Shown here piece by piece: positions 18,174 through 26,599 of a DNA stretch of 64,000 nucleotides. A program made the position numbers and the translations under genes. Numbering within the stretch: position 1 is the stretch's first letter; every line of letters begins with the position of its first letter. The notes beneath the pieces are model-generated. The model did no database searches. It was not told where the DNA came from and was given only the letters and a program-made list of their open reading frames with translations. The stretch comes from Planctomycetota bacterium (GTDB lineage Bacteria; Planctomycetota; Phycisphaerae; Phycisphaerales; UBA1924), in NCBI GenBank assembly GCA_018242625.1, contig JAFEBO010000003.1:310001-374000 (forward strand), written 5' to 3'.

Positions 18174-18267
18174 ATCTTCACGTCCGAACGAAAGAGAGGC
18201 CCCAAGGCCAGTCTTCCGGACCACGCTTTCTGCTAGAGCCGCGGACCGCCCACAGCCCTTCACTTCT

Positions 18268-18320
18268 CCGTCGATTCGCCCTCCGGGCTTTCAGGTCTGT
18301 CCTCGACCTGATCTCGACGG
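18268..18320 (-). ncRNA. Candidate structured leader RNA: three-way junction
   Basis: Outer 7-bp stem 18268-18274/18314-18320 (CCGTCGA/TCGACGG) encloses two inner hairpins. One is 18291-18297/18305-18311 (TCAGGTC/GACCTGA, 7-nt loop). The other is 18278-18281/18285-18288 (GCCC/GGGC, 3-nt loop). All 18 pairs are Watson-Crick. On the minus strand the joining segments are purine-only: GA, AA and GAA. It would lie 141-193 nt upstream of the porin start in its leader. It could also be read on the plus strand. It matches no riboswitch I recognise. Confidence 0.5.
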
Positions 18321-18366
18321 CCCTCCCCCACTCCGCACATTCCAAGACTTCGTCCCAGAATCTCAG

Positions 18367-18395
18367 CCGGGGAGGATTGAAACAGTACTCCCCGG
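18367..18395 (-). promoter_or_regulatory. Hairpin CCGGGGAG-13 nt-CTCCCCGG in the porin upstream region
   Basis: A perfect 8-bp inverted repeat with a 13-nt loop. On the minus strand a weak -10-like TAATAT lies directly before it (plus strand about 18397-18402). It would therefore be at the very 5' end of a roughly 260-nt porin leader, where it could stabilise the mRNA. Confidence 0.35.
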
Positions 18396-18639
18396 ATATT
18401 AGCAAGTCCAAACTCTCTTTGCACTTTTTCGGTCCAACCACCCCGAACTTCAACTCTTTTCGTCCTTCACCCCATGGTTATCCTGAATCTTTATACCATC
18501 CAAATACCGAATATTCGCGCATTTTATTCTTCGCGCAGTCTCAACATTCGTTTCCGCTCAATCAGGGCACCCGCGGATTACCCTCTCCGAGCGTTCATTT
18601 GACCCCGTATGGCGTTCGCAGACTGGCCGGGAAAGCCTC

Positions 18640-19374
18640 ATGTCCGAGCTTCCGCACATTCTCGTGGTTGAAGACGAACGAGACCTCTCTGACCTCTTGG
18701 TCTACAACCTTAAAAAAGCGGGTTATCTGACGGCCACGGCTCACGCGGGGCGTGCCGCTCTGGATGCGGTGGCTCGCCACGCCCCGGATTTAATCCTCTT
18801 GGACGTGATGCTGCCGGAACTGCCGGGAACCGAGGTGGCCATGCGGCTTCGGGCCGACCCCTCCACGGCCTCCATCCCGATCATCATGCTCACGGCCAAG
18901 GGTCAGGAGCACGACCAGGTCGCCGGTCTCAAGCTTGGCGCCGACGACTACGTCACGAAACCGTTTTCAATGAAGGTGCTCATGGCCCGTATCGAGGCCC
19001 TGCTCCGAAGGAGCGGGCGGATGGGGGGCGAGCGCGGCAGCATGCGCCTTGGGCCGATCGAAATCAATACCGACACCCATCAGGCAACTCTGAACGGCGA
19101 ATTCATCAAGCTCACGCTCACGGAGTTTCGGATTCTCGCCTCTCTCCTGCAGGCCGGGGGACGGGTGCTCTCACGCAACGCGCTGATGACCCGTGCGATG
19201 GGGCCCGGCGTGACGGTCACCGAGCGCACGATCGACGTCCACGTCACAAGCATCCGGAAAAAACTCGGCGATTACGCCCACGTCGTGAAGACCGTGCGCG
19301 GCGTCGGCTATCGCACATCGCTCGAGCCGGGTCAGGACGGCGAAGCGGACATGTCTTCCTTGGCCGCCTCCTAG
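18640..19374 (+). CDS. phoB: PhoB-like response regulator (OmpR/PhoB family)
   Basis: This 244-residue protein has a receiver domain (about 5-122: acidic pocket Glu11/Asp12, phospho-acceptor Asp55 in LILLDVMLP, Lys in VTKPFS). A winged-helix DNA-binding domain follows (about 138-232: [35 protein letters not shown]). It binds DNA when phosphorylated. The histidine kinase gene follows 33 nt later. The porin gene and nearby phoH suggest control of phosphate starvation genes; the PhoB assignment rests on family and context. Confidence 0.85.
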   Translation: MSELPHILVVEDERDLSDLLVYNLKKAGYLTATAHAGRAALDAVARHAPDLILLDVMLPELPGTEVAMRLRADPSTASIPIIMLTAKGQEHDQVAGLKLGADDYVTKPFSMKVLMARIEALLRRSGRMGGERGSMRLGPIEINTDTHQATLNGEFIKLTLTEFRILASLLQAGGRVLSRNALMTRAMGPGVTVTERTIDVHVTSIRKKLGDYAHVVKTVRGVGYRTSLEPGQDGEADMSSLAAS

Positions 19375-19407
19375 GCTCCGACGCGCGGTTCTTCCGGACG
19401 AGCGATC

Positions 19408-20667
19408 ATGGGCGGCTTGCAATCACCAAAGGGTCTTCATTTGCTGGCGGCGTCGCTCGCCCCCGGAGTGGCGGGTGCCGCGGCATGGCTTTCGGGCGCC
19501 ACCAGCTTTGCCACCTGCGTCGTCTCCCTGGGGGCGGGCCTCGTAATCGCCGGCGCATTGAGGCTCTCAAAGTCCGCTGCCGCGAAGCCTGCTTCCCCGG
19601 CTCCCCACTCTCCGGCAACTGAGCCGGTCGCGAGAGTGCCGGACAGCGCATCGCTCGCCTGGGCGCTCGACGCGGATGCGGATCTGATTCTCCTGCTAAA
19701 AGCCGGAGTCGTGCGCTGGGCGAACGGCTCGGCGACCGCTTTTTTTGGCGGGCAGGCGCTTGCGGGCCGCGCGATCGAAGACCTGTTTGTGCAGCCGGAG
19801 ATTCTGGACGAATTCCGGAGCGCGACGGCCGGCAGGCCGCGGGCCGCGGAGGTCGTGCTCACGGGGCGGCAGGGCCGCCGGAATTTTCGCCTCACCACGG
19901 AAGCTCGAACGAACGAGGGCCTTGTGCTGATGCATTTCCGTGATATCACGGACGAGCAATCGGCGCTCCGCCTGGGCGGAGACTTCGTAGCGAGCGTGAG
20001 CCACGAGATGCGCACTCCTCTCGCCTCGATCAAGGGCGCTCTCGAAACCCTGGAAGGTTCGGCGTCCGACGATCCTGCCATGAAGCAGCGGCTGCTTCAG
20101 ATGATCGCGACGAATGCCGCACGCCTCGAAGCGCTGACCGCGGATGTGCTGCGGCTTTCTCAGCTGGAAACAGCCGGCACCCCGGCGGAGATCGGGGTTC
20201 TCGAGACGATGCCGATACTGGATTCGATCGCCTCCCTCCTGGATCCGATGCTCGGAGAACGCGGCCTGCGGCTGGAGTTTGATATAGAGGAAGGGCTCTC
20301 GACCATCCGCACCGACCAGCGGTTGTTCGAGCTGATCTTCAAGAACCTGGTGGAAAACTCCGCCAAGTTCGCTTTCGAGCAGTCGGTCATCCGGCTGCAG
20401 GGCCGTCGCCTGGGCGATTCCACTGTGTGGCGGGTGATCGACAAAGGAATCGGGATACCGCTGGACCAGCAGGCGCGGATCTTTGATCGCTTCTTCCAGG
20501 TGGACCCATCGCGCACGGGCCCTCCCAAACGCCGCGGGACGGGACTCGGGCTCGCGATCGTGCAGAACGCGGTGCGGGCGCTGGGCGGTTCGATCCGAGT
20601 GGAATCGGTCTGGCAGCAGGGAACAACCATGATCGTGGAACTGCCCGAGAGCGTTCCCGCCGGTTAA
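19408..20667 (+). CDS. phoR: PhoR-like sensor histidine kinase
   Basis: This 419-residue inner-membrane kinase pairs with the preceding regulator. Two N-terminal helices (about 10-58) are followed by a PAS-like domain (about 75-185). The dimerisation/phosphorylation helix SVSHEMRTPLASI has His199. The ATPase domain shows NLVENSAKFA, DKGIGIPLDQ, FDRFF and GTGLGLAIVQNAV. There is no large periplasmic sensor, as in PhoR proteins that sense through the Pst/PhoU complex. No pst or phoU gene is in the window. Confidence 0.87.
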   Translation: MGGLQSPKGLHLLAASLAPGVAGAAAWLSGATSFATCVVSLGAGLVIAGALRLSKSAAAKPASPAPHSPATEPVARVPDSASLAWALDADADLILLLKAGVVRWANGSATAFFGGQALAGRAIEDLFVQPEILDEFRSATAGRPRAAEVVLTGRQGRRNFRLTTEARTNEGLVLMHFRDITDEQSALRLGGDFVASVSHEMRTPLASIKGALETLEGSASDDPAMKQRLLQMIATNAARLEALTADVLRLSQLETAGTPAEIGVLETMPILDSIASLLDPMLGERGLRLEFDIEEGLSTIRTDQRLFELIFKNLVENSAKFAFEQSVIRLQGRRLGDSTVWRVIDKGIGIPLDQQARIFDRFFQVDPSRTGPPKRRGTGLGLAIVQNAVRALGGSIRVESVWQQGTTMIVELPESVPAG

Positions 20668-20677
20668 CCGCCGCGGC

Positions 20678-21157
20678 TCAGCTTCCCCAGCCCGTCCAAT
20701 TCGAGGGCACAGGAGCCGTCTTGAACGGCCCTTCGAGCATCGAGAGCCGGGTGCCAATGTCCTGGATGAGCTGCTGCTCGCGCCGGGTGTCGCCGAACAT
20801 TCCCACCTTGACCGTGAGTTTGATCACGATCGGACCCTCCCGGCTCAGGCGGACCTTTGGATCGACGGCGGTGTCGCGGCTGGCGTAGATCGTCCCGCTC
20901 TCGCTTTTCGCGGTGAGGATGTTAAAGCGGAGCGTGGTGTCGTTGACCTGCTCATGGTCGACGACAGCCATCTGGTTCTTCTCGGTCGCCGCCAGTACCG
21001 CGGCGTCGATGTCCACCCAGTCCCCTGTCACGGCTCCTTTGGTGCCGGTCGGAGCAAACAGCCCGTCCGTGCCGCCGGTCGAAGAACACGACAGGGGAGC
21101 GACGGATAGTCCTATAACAGAAAGGGTTGCAAGGAGGCTTTGCCTGAATCCGAGCAT
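20678..21157 (-). CDS. Putative lipoprotein of unknown function
   Basis: This 159-residue protein has a hydrophobic leader ending PLSCSS, so Cys24 is a likely lipid site although the lipobox is imperfect (Pro at -3). The mature domain mixes beta strands and ends in a Trp-Gly pair (PSNWTGWGS). No catalytic motif is visible. It is convergent with phoR by 10 nt and divergent from phoH. It shares an overlapping two-way -10 element at 21202-21208 with phoH. Confidence 0.7.
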   Translation of the reverse strand: MLGFRQSLLATLSVIGLSVAPLSCSSTGGTDGLFAPTGTKGAVTGDWVDIDAAVLAATEKNQMAVVDHEQVNDTTLRFNILTAKSESGTIYASRDTAVDPKVRLSREGPIVIKLTVKVGMFGDTRREQQLIQDIGTRLSMLEGPFKTAPVPSNWTGWGS

Positions 21158-21201
21158 GAGGGTCTCCGATGCTCCTAGTGGGTCGGTGCGGACGCGAACC
21201 T

Positions 21202-21208
21202 TAGAATA
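21202..21208. promoter_or_regulatory. Overlapping divergent -10 elements (lipoprotein gene and phoH)
   Basis: The plus strand reads TAGAAT (21202-21207) and the minus strand reads TATTCT (21208-21203) on almost the same bases. They lie 56 nt and 45 nt from the two start codons, in a 106-bp divergent gap. Polymerase could bind only one way at a time. Confidence 0.4.
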
Positions 21209-21263
21209 GTGGAATCGCGGGGACCGCAAACCTGCACGGGAGGCCGGAGCGCCGGCGGTGTGA

Positions 21264-22301
21264 GTGCCTCGAACTGAAAGAGTGGAAGTCACGGTGCATG
21301 TTCCGACCGGCCCTCGCCGGGTCGGTGTGCTGGGGTCGGCGGAGCGCAATCTCAAGATGCTGCGCGAGGCCCTGGGTCTCAACATCACGGCCCGCGACTC
21401 GACGGTCAGCCTGCGAGGCGAGCATGCCTCGGTCTCCATCGCTCGGCGCGTTCTGGAACGACTGGGTGAGGCCAGCGGAGAAAAGACGACTTTCACGCGT
21501 CAGCAGGTTCTGGACCTGATCAGCGATGAATCGGTGGCGGAAGAGAGGCTGGGACGCGTGGGGCCGGGCGAGCCGCTCGACGATCCGACGGTGCCGGCGC
21601 AGCCCCTCTCTGATTGGGACGGTCGGCTGGCGGTCTTTGCTTCGGGCCGACCGGTGCGACCCAAGACGGCCAACCAGATGGCCTACATCGAATCGATCCG
21701 CGACCACGACCTGGTGTTCTGCGTGGGCCCGGCGGGCACGGGCAAGACCTATTTGGCGGTGGCCGCGGCCGTGCACCTGCTCAAGACCGACCGCTGCCGC
21801 AAGCTGATCCTTGTCCGTCCGGCGGTGGAAGCCGGCGAAAAGCTGGGCTACCTGCCGGGGGATCTGCAGGCGAAGGTAAATCCGTATCTGCGTCCGCTGC
21901 TGGACGCCCTTCACGACATGATGGATTTCGGAACCATCCAGCGGTTCATGGCGAGCGACGTGATCGAGGTGGTGCCGCTCGCGTACATGCGGGGCCGGAC
22001 GCTCAACGGAGCGGTCATCATCCTTGATGAGGCCCAGAACACAACCCGCGGGCAGATGAAGATGTTCCTGACCCGGCTGGGGCAGGGCAGCAAGATGATC
22101 GTGACGGGCGACACGACGCAGATCGATCTGCCCGACCCGCGGGAGAGCGGGCTGATCGACGCGGCGCGGCGTTTTTCGCGTGTGCCGGGGATCGGGTTTG
22201 CGCAGCTCGAGAAATCGGACGTGGTTCGCCATCCGATCGTTCAGCGGATCATCGAGGCGTACGGGGATGATGACGCGAAGGCGCGCGGGGTGAGCGACTG
22301 A
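21264..22301 (+). CDS. phoH: PhoH-family ATPase
   Basis: This 345-residue cytoplasmic P-loop NTPase has an N-terminal KH-like region (about 1-70). The PhoH core shows Walker A GPAGTGKTYLA (Lys161), LVRPAVEAGEKLGYLPGD and Walker B IILDEAQNTT, then VTGDTTQIDLP. PhoH proteins are linked to RNA metabolism and, in some bacteria, phosphate starvation. The start is GTG. The stop overlaps the next gene's ATG by one base, so the pair is translationally coupled. The usual third gene, ybeY, is missing here. Confidence 0.93.
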   Translation: MPRTERVEVTVHVPTGPRRVGVLGSAERNLKMLREALGLNITARDSTVSLRGEHASVSIARRVLERLGEASGEKTTFTRQQVLDLISDESVAEERLGRVGPGEPLDDPTVPAQPLSDWDGRLAVFASGRPVRPKTANQMAYIESIRDHDLVFCVGPAGTGKTYLAVAAAVHLLKTDRCRKLILVRPAVEAGEKLGYLPGDLQAKVNPYLRPLLDALHDMMDFGTIQRFMASDVIEVVPLAYMRGRTLNGAVIILDEAQNTTRGQMKMFLTRLGQGSKMIVTGDTTQIDLPDPRESGLIDAARRFSRVPGIGFAQLEKSDVVRHPIVQRIIEAYGDDDAKARGVSD

Positions 22302-24658
22302 TGCCCGGTGAAAACGGAAAAACACAGTCGCGGGCGGAGTTGATCCGGCAGCGGCATCGCGCGGGCTCGAAGCTGGCCGAGGCCCTGTCGCGGATATTCG
22401 CGCCGCTTCTCGCGACGCCGCGCATTGTGAACGCCATCCTTGTGGCGCTCTGCTTTGTGCTGGTCGCGACCGCTCTGGCGGTCTGGGCGAGGCGTCAGCC
22501 GATGGTGGCGGTCGGGCGCGTCATGACCGATACGCGTCTTGTCCGCGTGAAACTGTCGCTGCAGGATCTGGACGCGACGAAGAACGCCCAGGAATCGGCA
22601 CGCCAGCGGACGGCGCGGGTCTTCGCGGCCGACGTGTCGGTGCTGCAGGAACTGCGGGCGTCGCTGGAGAGTCTGCCGCGAACGCTCGCGAAGGTTGAGT
22701 CGCTCGATCAGGTGGACCCCAAGATCCGCGAGCAGTTCGGCCTGACGCCCGATGCTCTCAAGGCGATCAAGGCGGAAACCGCGAACGGCGAGCCGACGGC
22801 GCAGTGGCTGTCGATGGTCGGCGAGTTCATGAGCGGGCTGCGGACGACCCCGCTCCTGGATACCGCGACGTGGCAGCGTGCTTCTCAAGAGGGGCTTCAC
22901 TCGCAGATCCGCCTGACGTTCGATGACCCATCACCGGAAAAGCAGACGACGGTCACCGAACTGGTGGCGCGATCGGAAATCCGCGACATCGGCGACGAGG
23001 CGAAGGTCCGCCAGACGGTCAACATGCTGGCGCGTGAGGCGGGCTTCCCCGTTGCGGTGCGCCCGATCATCTCCGAGCGCCTGCTCCATCCGATCAAGCC
23101 GACTTTCCGCGCGGACCAGGCCGCCACGGCCCTGGCGCAGGAGGCGGCCGCGAGCGCCGTGAAACCCGTGATCGCGGAGATCCCCGTCGGGCAGGTGATC
23201 TTCCGGCGCGAGGACATTCTCACCGACGCGCAGCTCTCGCTCTACAAGGCGGAAATGGCGGCCTTCGCCCGCGACGCCGACAAGTGGCGTGTCTGGCTGC
23301 GCGACGGTGCAATCGCGACGGTCGTGGCGGGCGTGACGCTCGCGATGATCGCCTATGCGGCTCTTTTCGCCAAGCAGATGAGGCGGAGCAGCGGCCGGAT
23401 CATCGGCGTCTGCGCCCTTTTGGCCAGTTCGCTCGCCGTGGGCGTGATCGGCACCGCCCTCAAACCCGAACTGATCGCGGTCACGTCCGTGCTGCCCACG
23501 CTGCTCGTGGTGATCGTGCTGTGCGTGGCGTACGACCAGCGGGTGGCGCTCGCCTTTGCGGTCCTGCACGGCTTGCTGGTCTGTCTCGCGCTCTCGGCCG
23601 ACATCGGGTCCTACGTCGTGATCTTCCTGGCGGTCTGCGCCGCGGTCTTCATGCTGCGGGACGTCCGGGATCGCTCCGCGGTGATCCGGATGTCGGTGGT
23701 GACCGGCGTCGCGGTGATGCTGGCGACCGCGTTTGTCGGCGCGATCGAAAGGCCGCTCATCCCGCAGGCGCTCTGGGAGATCGTGTCCGACTCGCTGATC
23801 GCGGGCGGCGCGACGGTGGCCCTTGGTGGCTCACTCCTGTTCTTCCTCCCGACCATCGAGCGAGCGTTCGACATCACGACCGGCATGACGCTGATCGAAC
23901 TTCGCGACCCCAAGCACCCCCTGCTCCGCGACATGCAGATGCGGGCGCCGGGAACCTATAACCACAGCCTCTCGGTCGCGAACATCACCGAAGCCGCGGC
24001 GGACGCGATCGGGGCGAACAGCCTTCTGGCCTACGTGGGAGCTCTCTACCACGACATCGGGAAGATGAACAAGCCGGAGTACTTCGTGGAAAACCAGGGC
24101 GGCGGCCCCAACCGGCACGACAAGCTCACGCCGGCCATGAGCCTGCTCGTCGTGGTCGGGCATGTCAAGGACGGGATGGAGATGGCGCGGGCCTTCGGCC
24201 TGCCCCGCACGATCCAGCACTTCATCGAAAGCCATCACGGCACCACGCTTGTGGAGTTCTTCTATCACAGGGCGCGGAAACGCGCTCTCGACCAGGCGGG
24301 CCGCGAGGGCAACGACCTGCAGGATGTGCACGTTCCCGACGAGATCGAATACCGATACCCCGGGCCCAGGCCGCAGACACGCGAGGCGGCCATTCTCATG
24401 GTTGCGGACGCTGTTGAGAGCGCGGCCCGCGCCCTCTCCGACCCGACCCCCGCCCGCCTGGAGGCGCTCGTGCAGGCCATCGCAAACAAGAGACTCATGG
24501 ACGGCCAGTTCGAGGATTGTGAAATCACGATGCGCGATCTCTCGCGGATCTGCGAGAGCATCTCCCGCACGCTCGTGGGCATGCACCACTCACGAATCGA
24601 CTATCCCGAGCCCGAGTCGCCGCCCGTCGAGCCCAAGACCGGCTCGATCCGCGTCTGA
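22301..24658 (+). CDS. 7TM-HD family phosphodiesterase (PgpH/YqfF-like)
   Basis: This 785-residue protein has one N-terminal membrane helix (about 40-62) and an extracytoplasmic helical domain (about 65-320). A seven-helix membrane block (about 330-530) follows, then a cytoplasmic HD domain (LYHDIGKMNKPEYF, His584/Asp585; SHHGTTLVEFFY). This is the PgpH architecture; known PgpH enzymes hydrolyse cyclic di-AMP. Length fits the family. It is coupled to phoH by a 1-nt overlap, an arrangement common in bacteria. It is convergent with dus. Confidence 0.9.
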   Translation: MPGENGKTQSRAELIRQRHRAGSKLAEALSRIFAPLLATPRIVNAILVALCFVLVATALAVWARRQPMVAVGRVMTDTRLVRVKLSLQDLDATKNAQESARQRTARVFAADVSVLQELRASLESLPRTLAKVESLDQVDPKIREQFGLTPDALKAIKAETANGEPTAQWLSMVGEFMSGLRTTPLLDTATWQRASQEGLHSQIRLTFDDPSPEKQTTVTELVARSEIRDIGDEAKVRQTVNMLAREAGFPVAVRPIISERLLHPIKPTFRADQAATALAQEAAASAVKPVIAEIPVGQVIFRREDILTDAQLSLYKAEMAAFARDADKWRVWLRDGAIATVVAGVTLAMIAYAALFAKQMRRSSGRIIGVCALLASSLAVGVIGTALKPELIAVTSVLPTLLVVIVLCVAYDQRVALAFAVLHGLLVCLALSADIGSYVVIFLAVCAAVFMLRDVRDRSAVIRMSVVTGVAVMLATAFVGAIERPLIPQALWEIVSDSLIAGGATVALGGSLLFFLPTIERAFDITTGMTLIELRDPKHPLLRDMQMRAPGTYNHSLSVANITEAAADAIGANSLLAYVGALYHDIGKMNKPEYFVENQGGGPNRHDKLTPAMSLLVVVGHVKDGMEMARAFGLPRTIQHFIESHHGTTLVEFFYHRARKRALDQAGREGNDLQDVHVPDEIEYRYPGPRPQTREAAILMVADAVESAARALSDPTPARLEALVQAIANKRLMDGQFEDCEITMRDLSRICESISRTLVGMHHSRIDYPEPESPPVEPKTGSIRV

Positions 24659-24665
24659 GGGCGGC

Positions 24666-26054
24666 TCACTCCTGATAATCCTCGCAGAGCACGCGGTTCC
24701 AGTCGGACATGTCCTTCACCGCGATCATCTTGAGCCGCACGGCTTCCGCACGCGGGTGATGGGCGCTGAACCGCACACCGAACTTCCGCATAAGCCGCGC
24801 GGCGTGACGCTCGCTCCAGGTCGGCGAGCCGTCGGCGTTGAACTTGGGAGACCCGGGTCGCATGGTCCCGTTCACGGCGACGAGAAGGCGGAAATGTTCA
24901 TCGAGCACCGCGCGCTGCTGCGCGATCGTCGGGGCAAGAGCGGGCTCTCCCCGCAGAAGCGAGCGGGCCTGCGTGAAAATCCACGGGTTGCCGATGCACC
25001 CGCGCGCAACCGAGACGCCGCTCACGCCCGCGTAGCGGATCATCAGAAAAATGTCCTCGGCCCGCCAGATGTCGCCCGAACCAAAGAAGATCTTCCCGGG
25101 GTGCCGCGCCCGCAGATCCCGCAGCACGTTCCATCGCGATGGTCCAACATACTTCTGCACAACGGTCCGAGCGTGAACCGTCGCCCAGGCGTACCCGATA
25201 TCAAATGCGGCCGTGAAAATCCGTTCGAAATTCTCCGCCATCTCCGGCGTGTCATCGAAGCTGCGCCGGAGTTTCACGGTGCAGGGAATATCCGCCGGCA
25301 CTGCCTCGCGCACGGCCTCCAGAATCCGGATGGCCCCCTGAGGTTCGGCGAGCCAGTGCCCGCCGCGCGCCTTGGCTTTGATCTTCTTGACGGGGCAAGC
25401 CAGGTTGACGTCGATGGCTTCGAACGATCGCGCAGCGTGCGGCTCGGACCCGGGCCGGTTTGAAACAGGCCCCATCTGGAAGCCCCCCGGGAGGCGCAGA
25501 TGCTCTCCGGGCTCGGGAAACCTCCCGTCGACATACGCCAGCTCGCGGTACGCCCGGTCGCTGCGCGTGCCCTGCTCGATCATTTTCAGGGCGGAGGCCG
25601 CCATCTCGCGCGGATCGCTCCCCATGATCTGACCCGCAAGCGGATGGTCGTCTTGGCCTCCGGGCACGTTGTCGTGGATCTCACCCAGGTCGGCCTTGGC
25701 AAAGCCTCGCCCGCCGGCCAGAAGCGTGCGGTCGAGCAGCGCTTCGGTGACGCAGAAAGGGCAGCCGTGCTTGCGCGCGATGAGCCGCATGGCCGCATCG
25801 CTGTAGCCGGCCAGACCGGCCTGAAAAAAAGGTGCATCAAAGCCGGGCACGAGTTCGGGGATTCGCGGATCGATGCCAAGACCGCCGTGCGATCGGGCGA
25901 CTTCTTCGGCCGCGTGCCGGGCGTCGATGGCCTCGATCCCCGGGGCGATGGCGGGGGTGGGAGCGGTTGCGTTGCGGGAAACGGACTCTTCTCCCCCTTC
26001 GCAGGAGAGATCGCCTTCCTCTTCACCGGGGATTTCGGCAGAGTCGGAATTCAA
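24666..26054 (-). CDS. dus: tRNA-dihydrouridine synthase
   Basis: This 462-residue flavoenzyme reduces uridines in tRNA D-loops. The TIM barrel shows FFQAGLAGYSD, the catalytic Cys220 in NLACPVKKIKAKARGG and VARGCIGNPWIF. It is about 120 residues longer than common Dus enzymes. A disordered acidic N-terminal tail of about 70 residues and an insert before the catalytic strand (about 165-205, Gly/Pro-rich, PEPGEHLRLPGGFQMGP) explain this. Which Dus subclass it is cannot be judged. It overlaps the upstream MOSC gene by 4 nt (ATGA). Confidence 0.93.
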   Translation of the reverse strand: MNSDSAEIPGEEEGDLSCEGGEESVSRNATAPTPAIAPGIEAIDARHAAEEVARSHGGLGIDPRIPELVPGFDAPFFQAGLAGYSDAAMRLIARKHGCPFCVTEALLDRTLLAGGRGFAKADLGEIHDNVPGGQDDHPLAGQIMGSDPREMAASALKMIEQGTRSDRAYRELAYVDGRFPEPGEHLRLPGGFQMGPVSNRPGSEPHAARSFEAIDVNLACPVKKIKAKARGGHWLAEPQGAIRILEAVREAVPADIPCTVKLRRSFDDTPEMAENFERIFTAAFDIGYAWATVHARTVVQKYVGPSRWNVLRDLRARHPGKIFFGSGDIWRAEDIFLMIRYAGVSGVSVARGCIGNPWIFTQARSLLRGEPALAPTIAQQRAVLDEHFRLLVAVNGTMRPGSPKFNADGSPTWSERHAARLMRKFGVRFSAHHPRAEAVRLKMIAVKDMSDWNRVLCEDYQE

Positions 26055-26530
26055 GGGGGCGACACCGAAAGGCTTTCGCCGGTTTCCAGTCTGCCCGCGC
26101 GGACGACCCTGGCGTAGAGCCGCGATTCGCCCGGGTGCAGCTCCTGCTTGATCCGGCGCGAATCCGAGTCCTTAAACGCGTTGCGGATCGTGGAGCAGGG
26201 CGCGCAGTAGGACGCGATCTCAAGCTCCACTCCGCCGAAAAACAGCAGGCGCCAGCCGGGGGCGATTGCGGCCCACTGATCCGGCGAGATACCGCCGAGC
26301 GTCAGGTTCTCACCAATGTCGCCCGGGCGGATAGGGTGGCCTTCGGCCCGCAGCCGGTCGATCAACGACTGCGGAAAGATGCAGACCGCCCGATCCGGAC
26401 CGCCGTGATGCTTGCGGTCGTTCTGCCAGTCTCCCTCGAGCCCCTGCTCGCTCACGGCCGCGGACGCGACGGGCTTCTTGGGGACGCCGCCGCTCGAAAC
26501 GCTGATCTGGAGGATGCTCGCCGTGGGCAT
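26051..26530 (-). CDS. MOSC-domain protein
   Basis: This 159-residue protein covers a complete MOSC beta-barrel. It shows SSGGVPKKPV, GLEGDWQNDRKHHGG with the conserved KH-HGG signature, RPGDIGENLTL and a C-terminal Cys pair region SYCAPCSTIRNAF. MOSC domains are linked to molybdenum-cofactor sulfur transfer and to detoxification of N-hydroxylated compounds. The conserved Cys could carry the sulfur. It is translationally coupled to dus. AATAAT lies 7 nt before its ATG. No Moco synthesis gene is in the window. Confidence 0.88.
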   Translation of the reverse strand: MPTASILQISVSSGGVPKKPVASAAVSEQGLEGDWQNDRKHHGGPDRAVCIFPQSLIDRLRAEGHPIRPGDIGENLTLGGISPDQWAAIAPGWRLLFFGGVELEIASYCAPCSTIRNAFKDSDSRRIKQELHPGESRLYARVVRAGRLETGESLSVSPP

Positions 26531-26599
26531 GCGGGCAATTATTCGCCGTGAAACACGCAGCGCCCGGCACGCGTGTATTCTCTCTCCACGTTGAGGCTC

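Larger units (their letters stand above)
18128..18639. other. 512-bp intergenic region between porin and phoB
   Basis: This is the longest non-coding stretch of the window. The half next to the porin holds three inverted-repeat structures (18149-18173, 18268-18320, 18367-18395). The half next to phoB (about 18470-18570) is clearly AT-richer than the surroundings and probably holds the phoB promoter. I could not identify a convincing Pho box by eye. Confidence 0.6.

Noticed and set aside
18268..18320. Three-way junction considered as a hammerhead ribozyme
   Set aside because: The joining segments lack CUGANGA and GAAA on either strand.
18268..18320. Same element considered as an intrinsic terminator
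   Set aside because: No T run follows on either strand, and two inner hairpins are not terminator-like.
18470..18570. AT-rich patch before phoB considered as a Pho box or origin
   Set aside because: No paired direct repeats of the Pho type and no DnaA-box cluster could be recognised.
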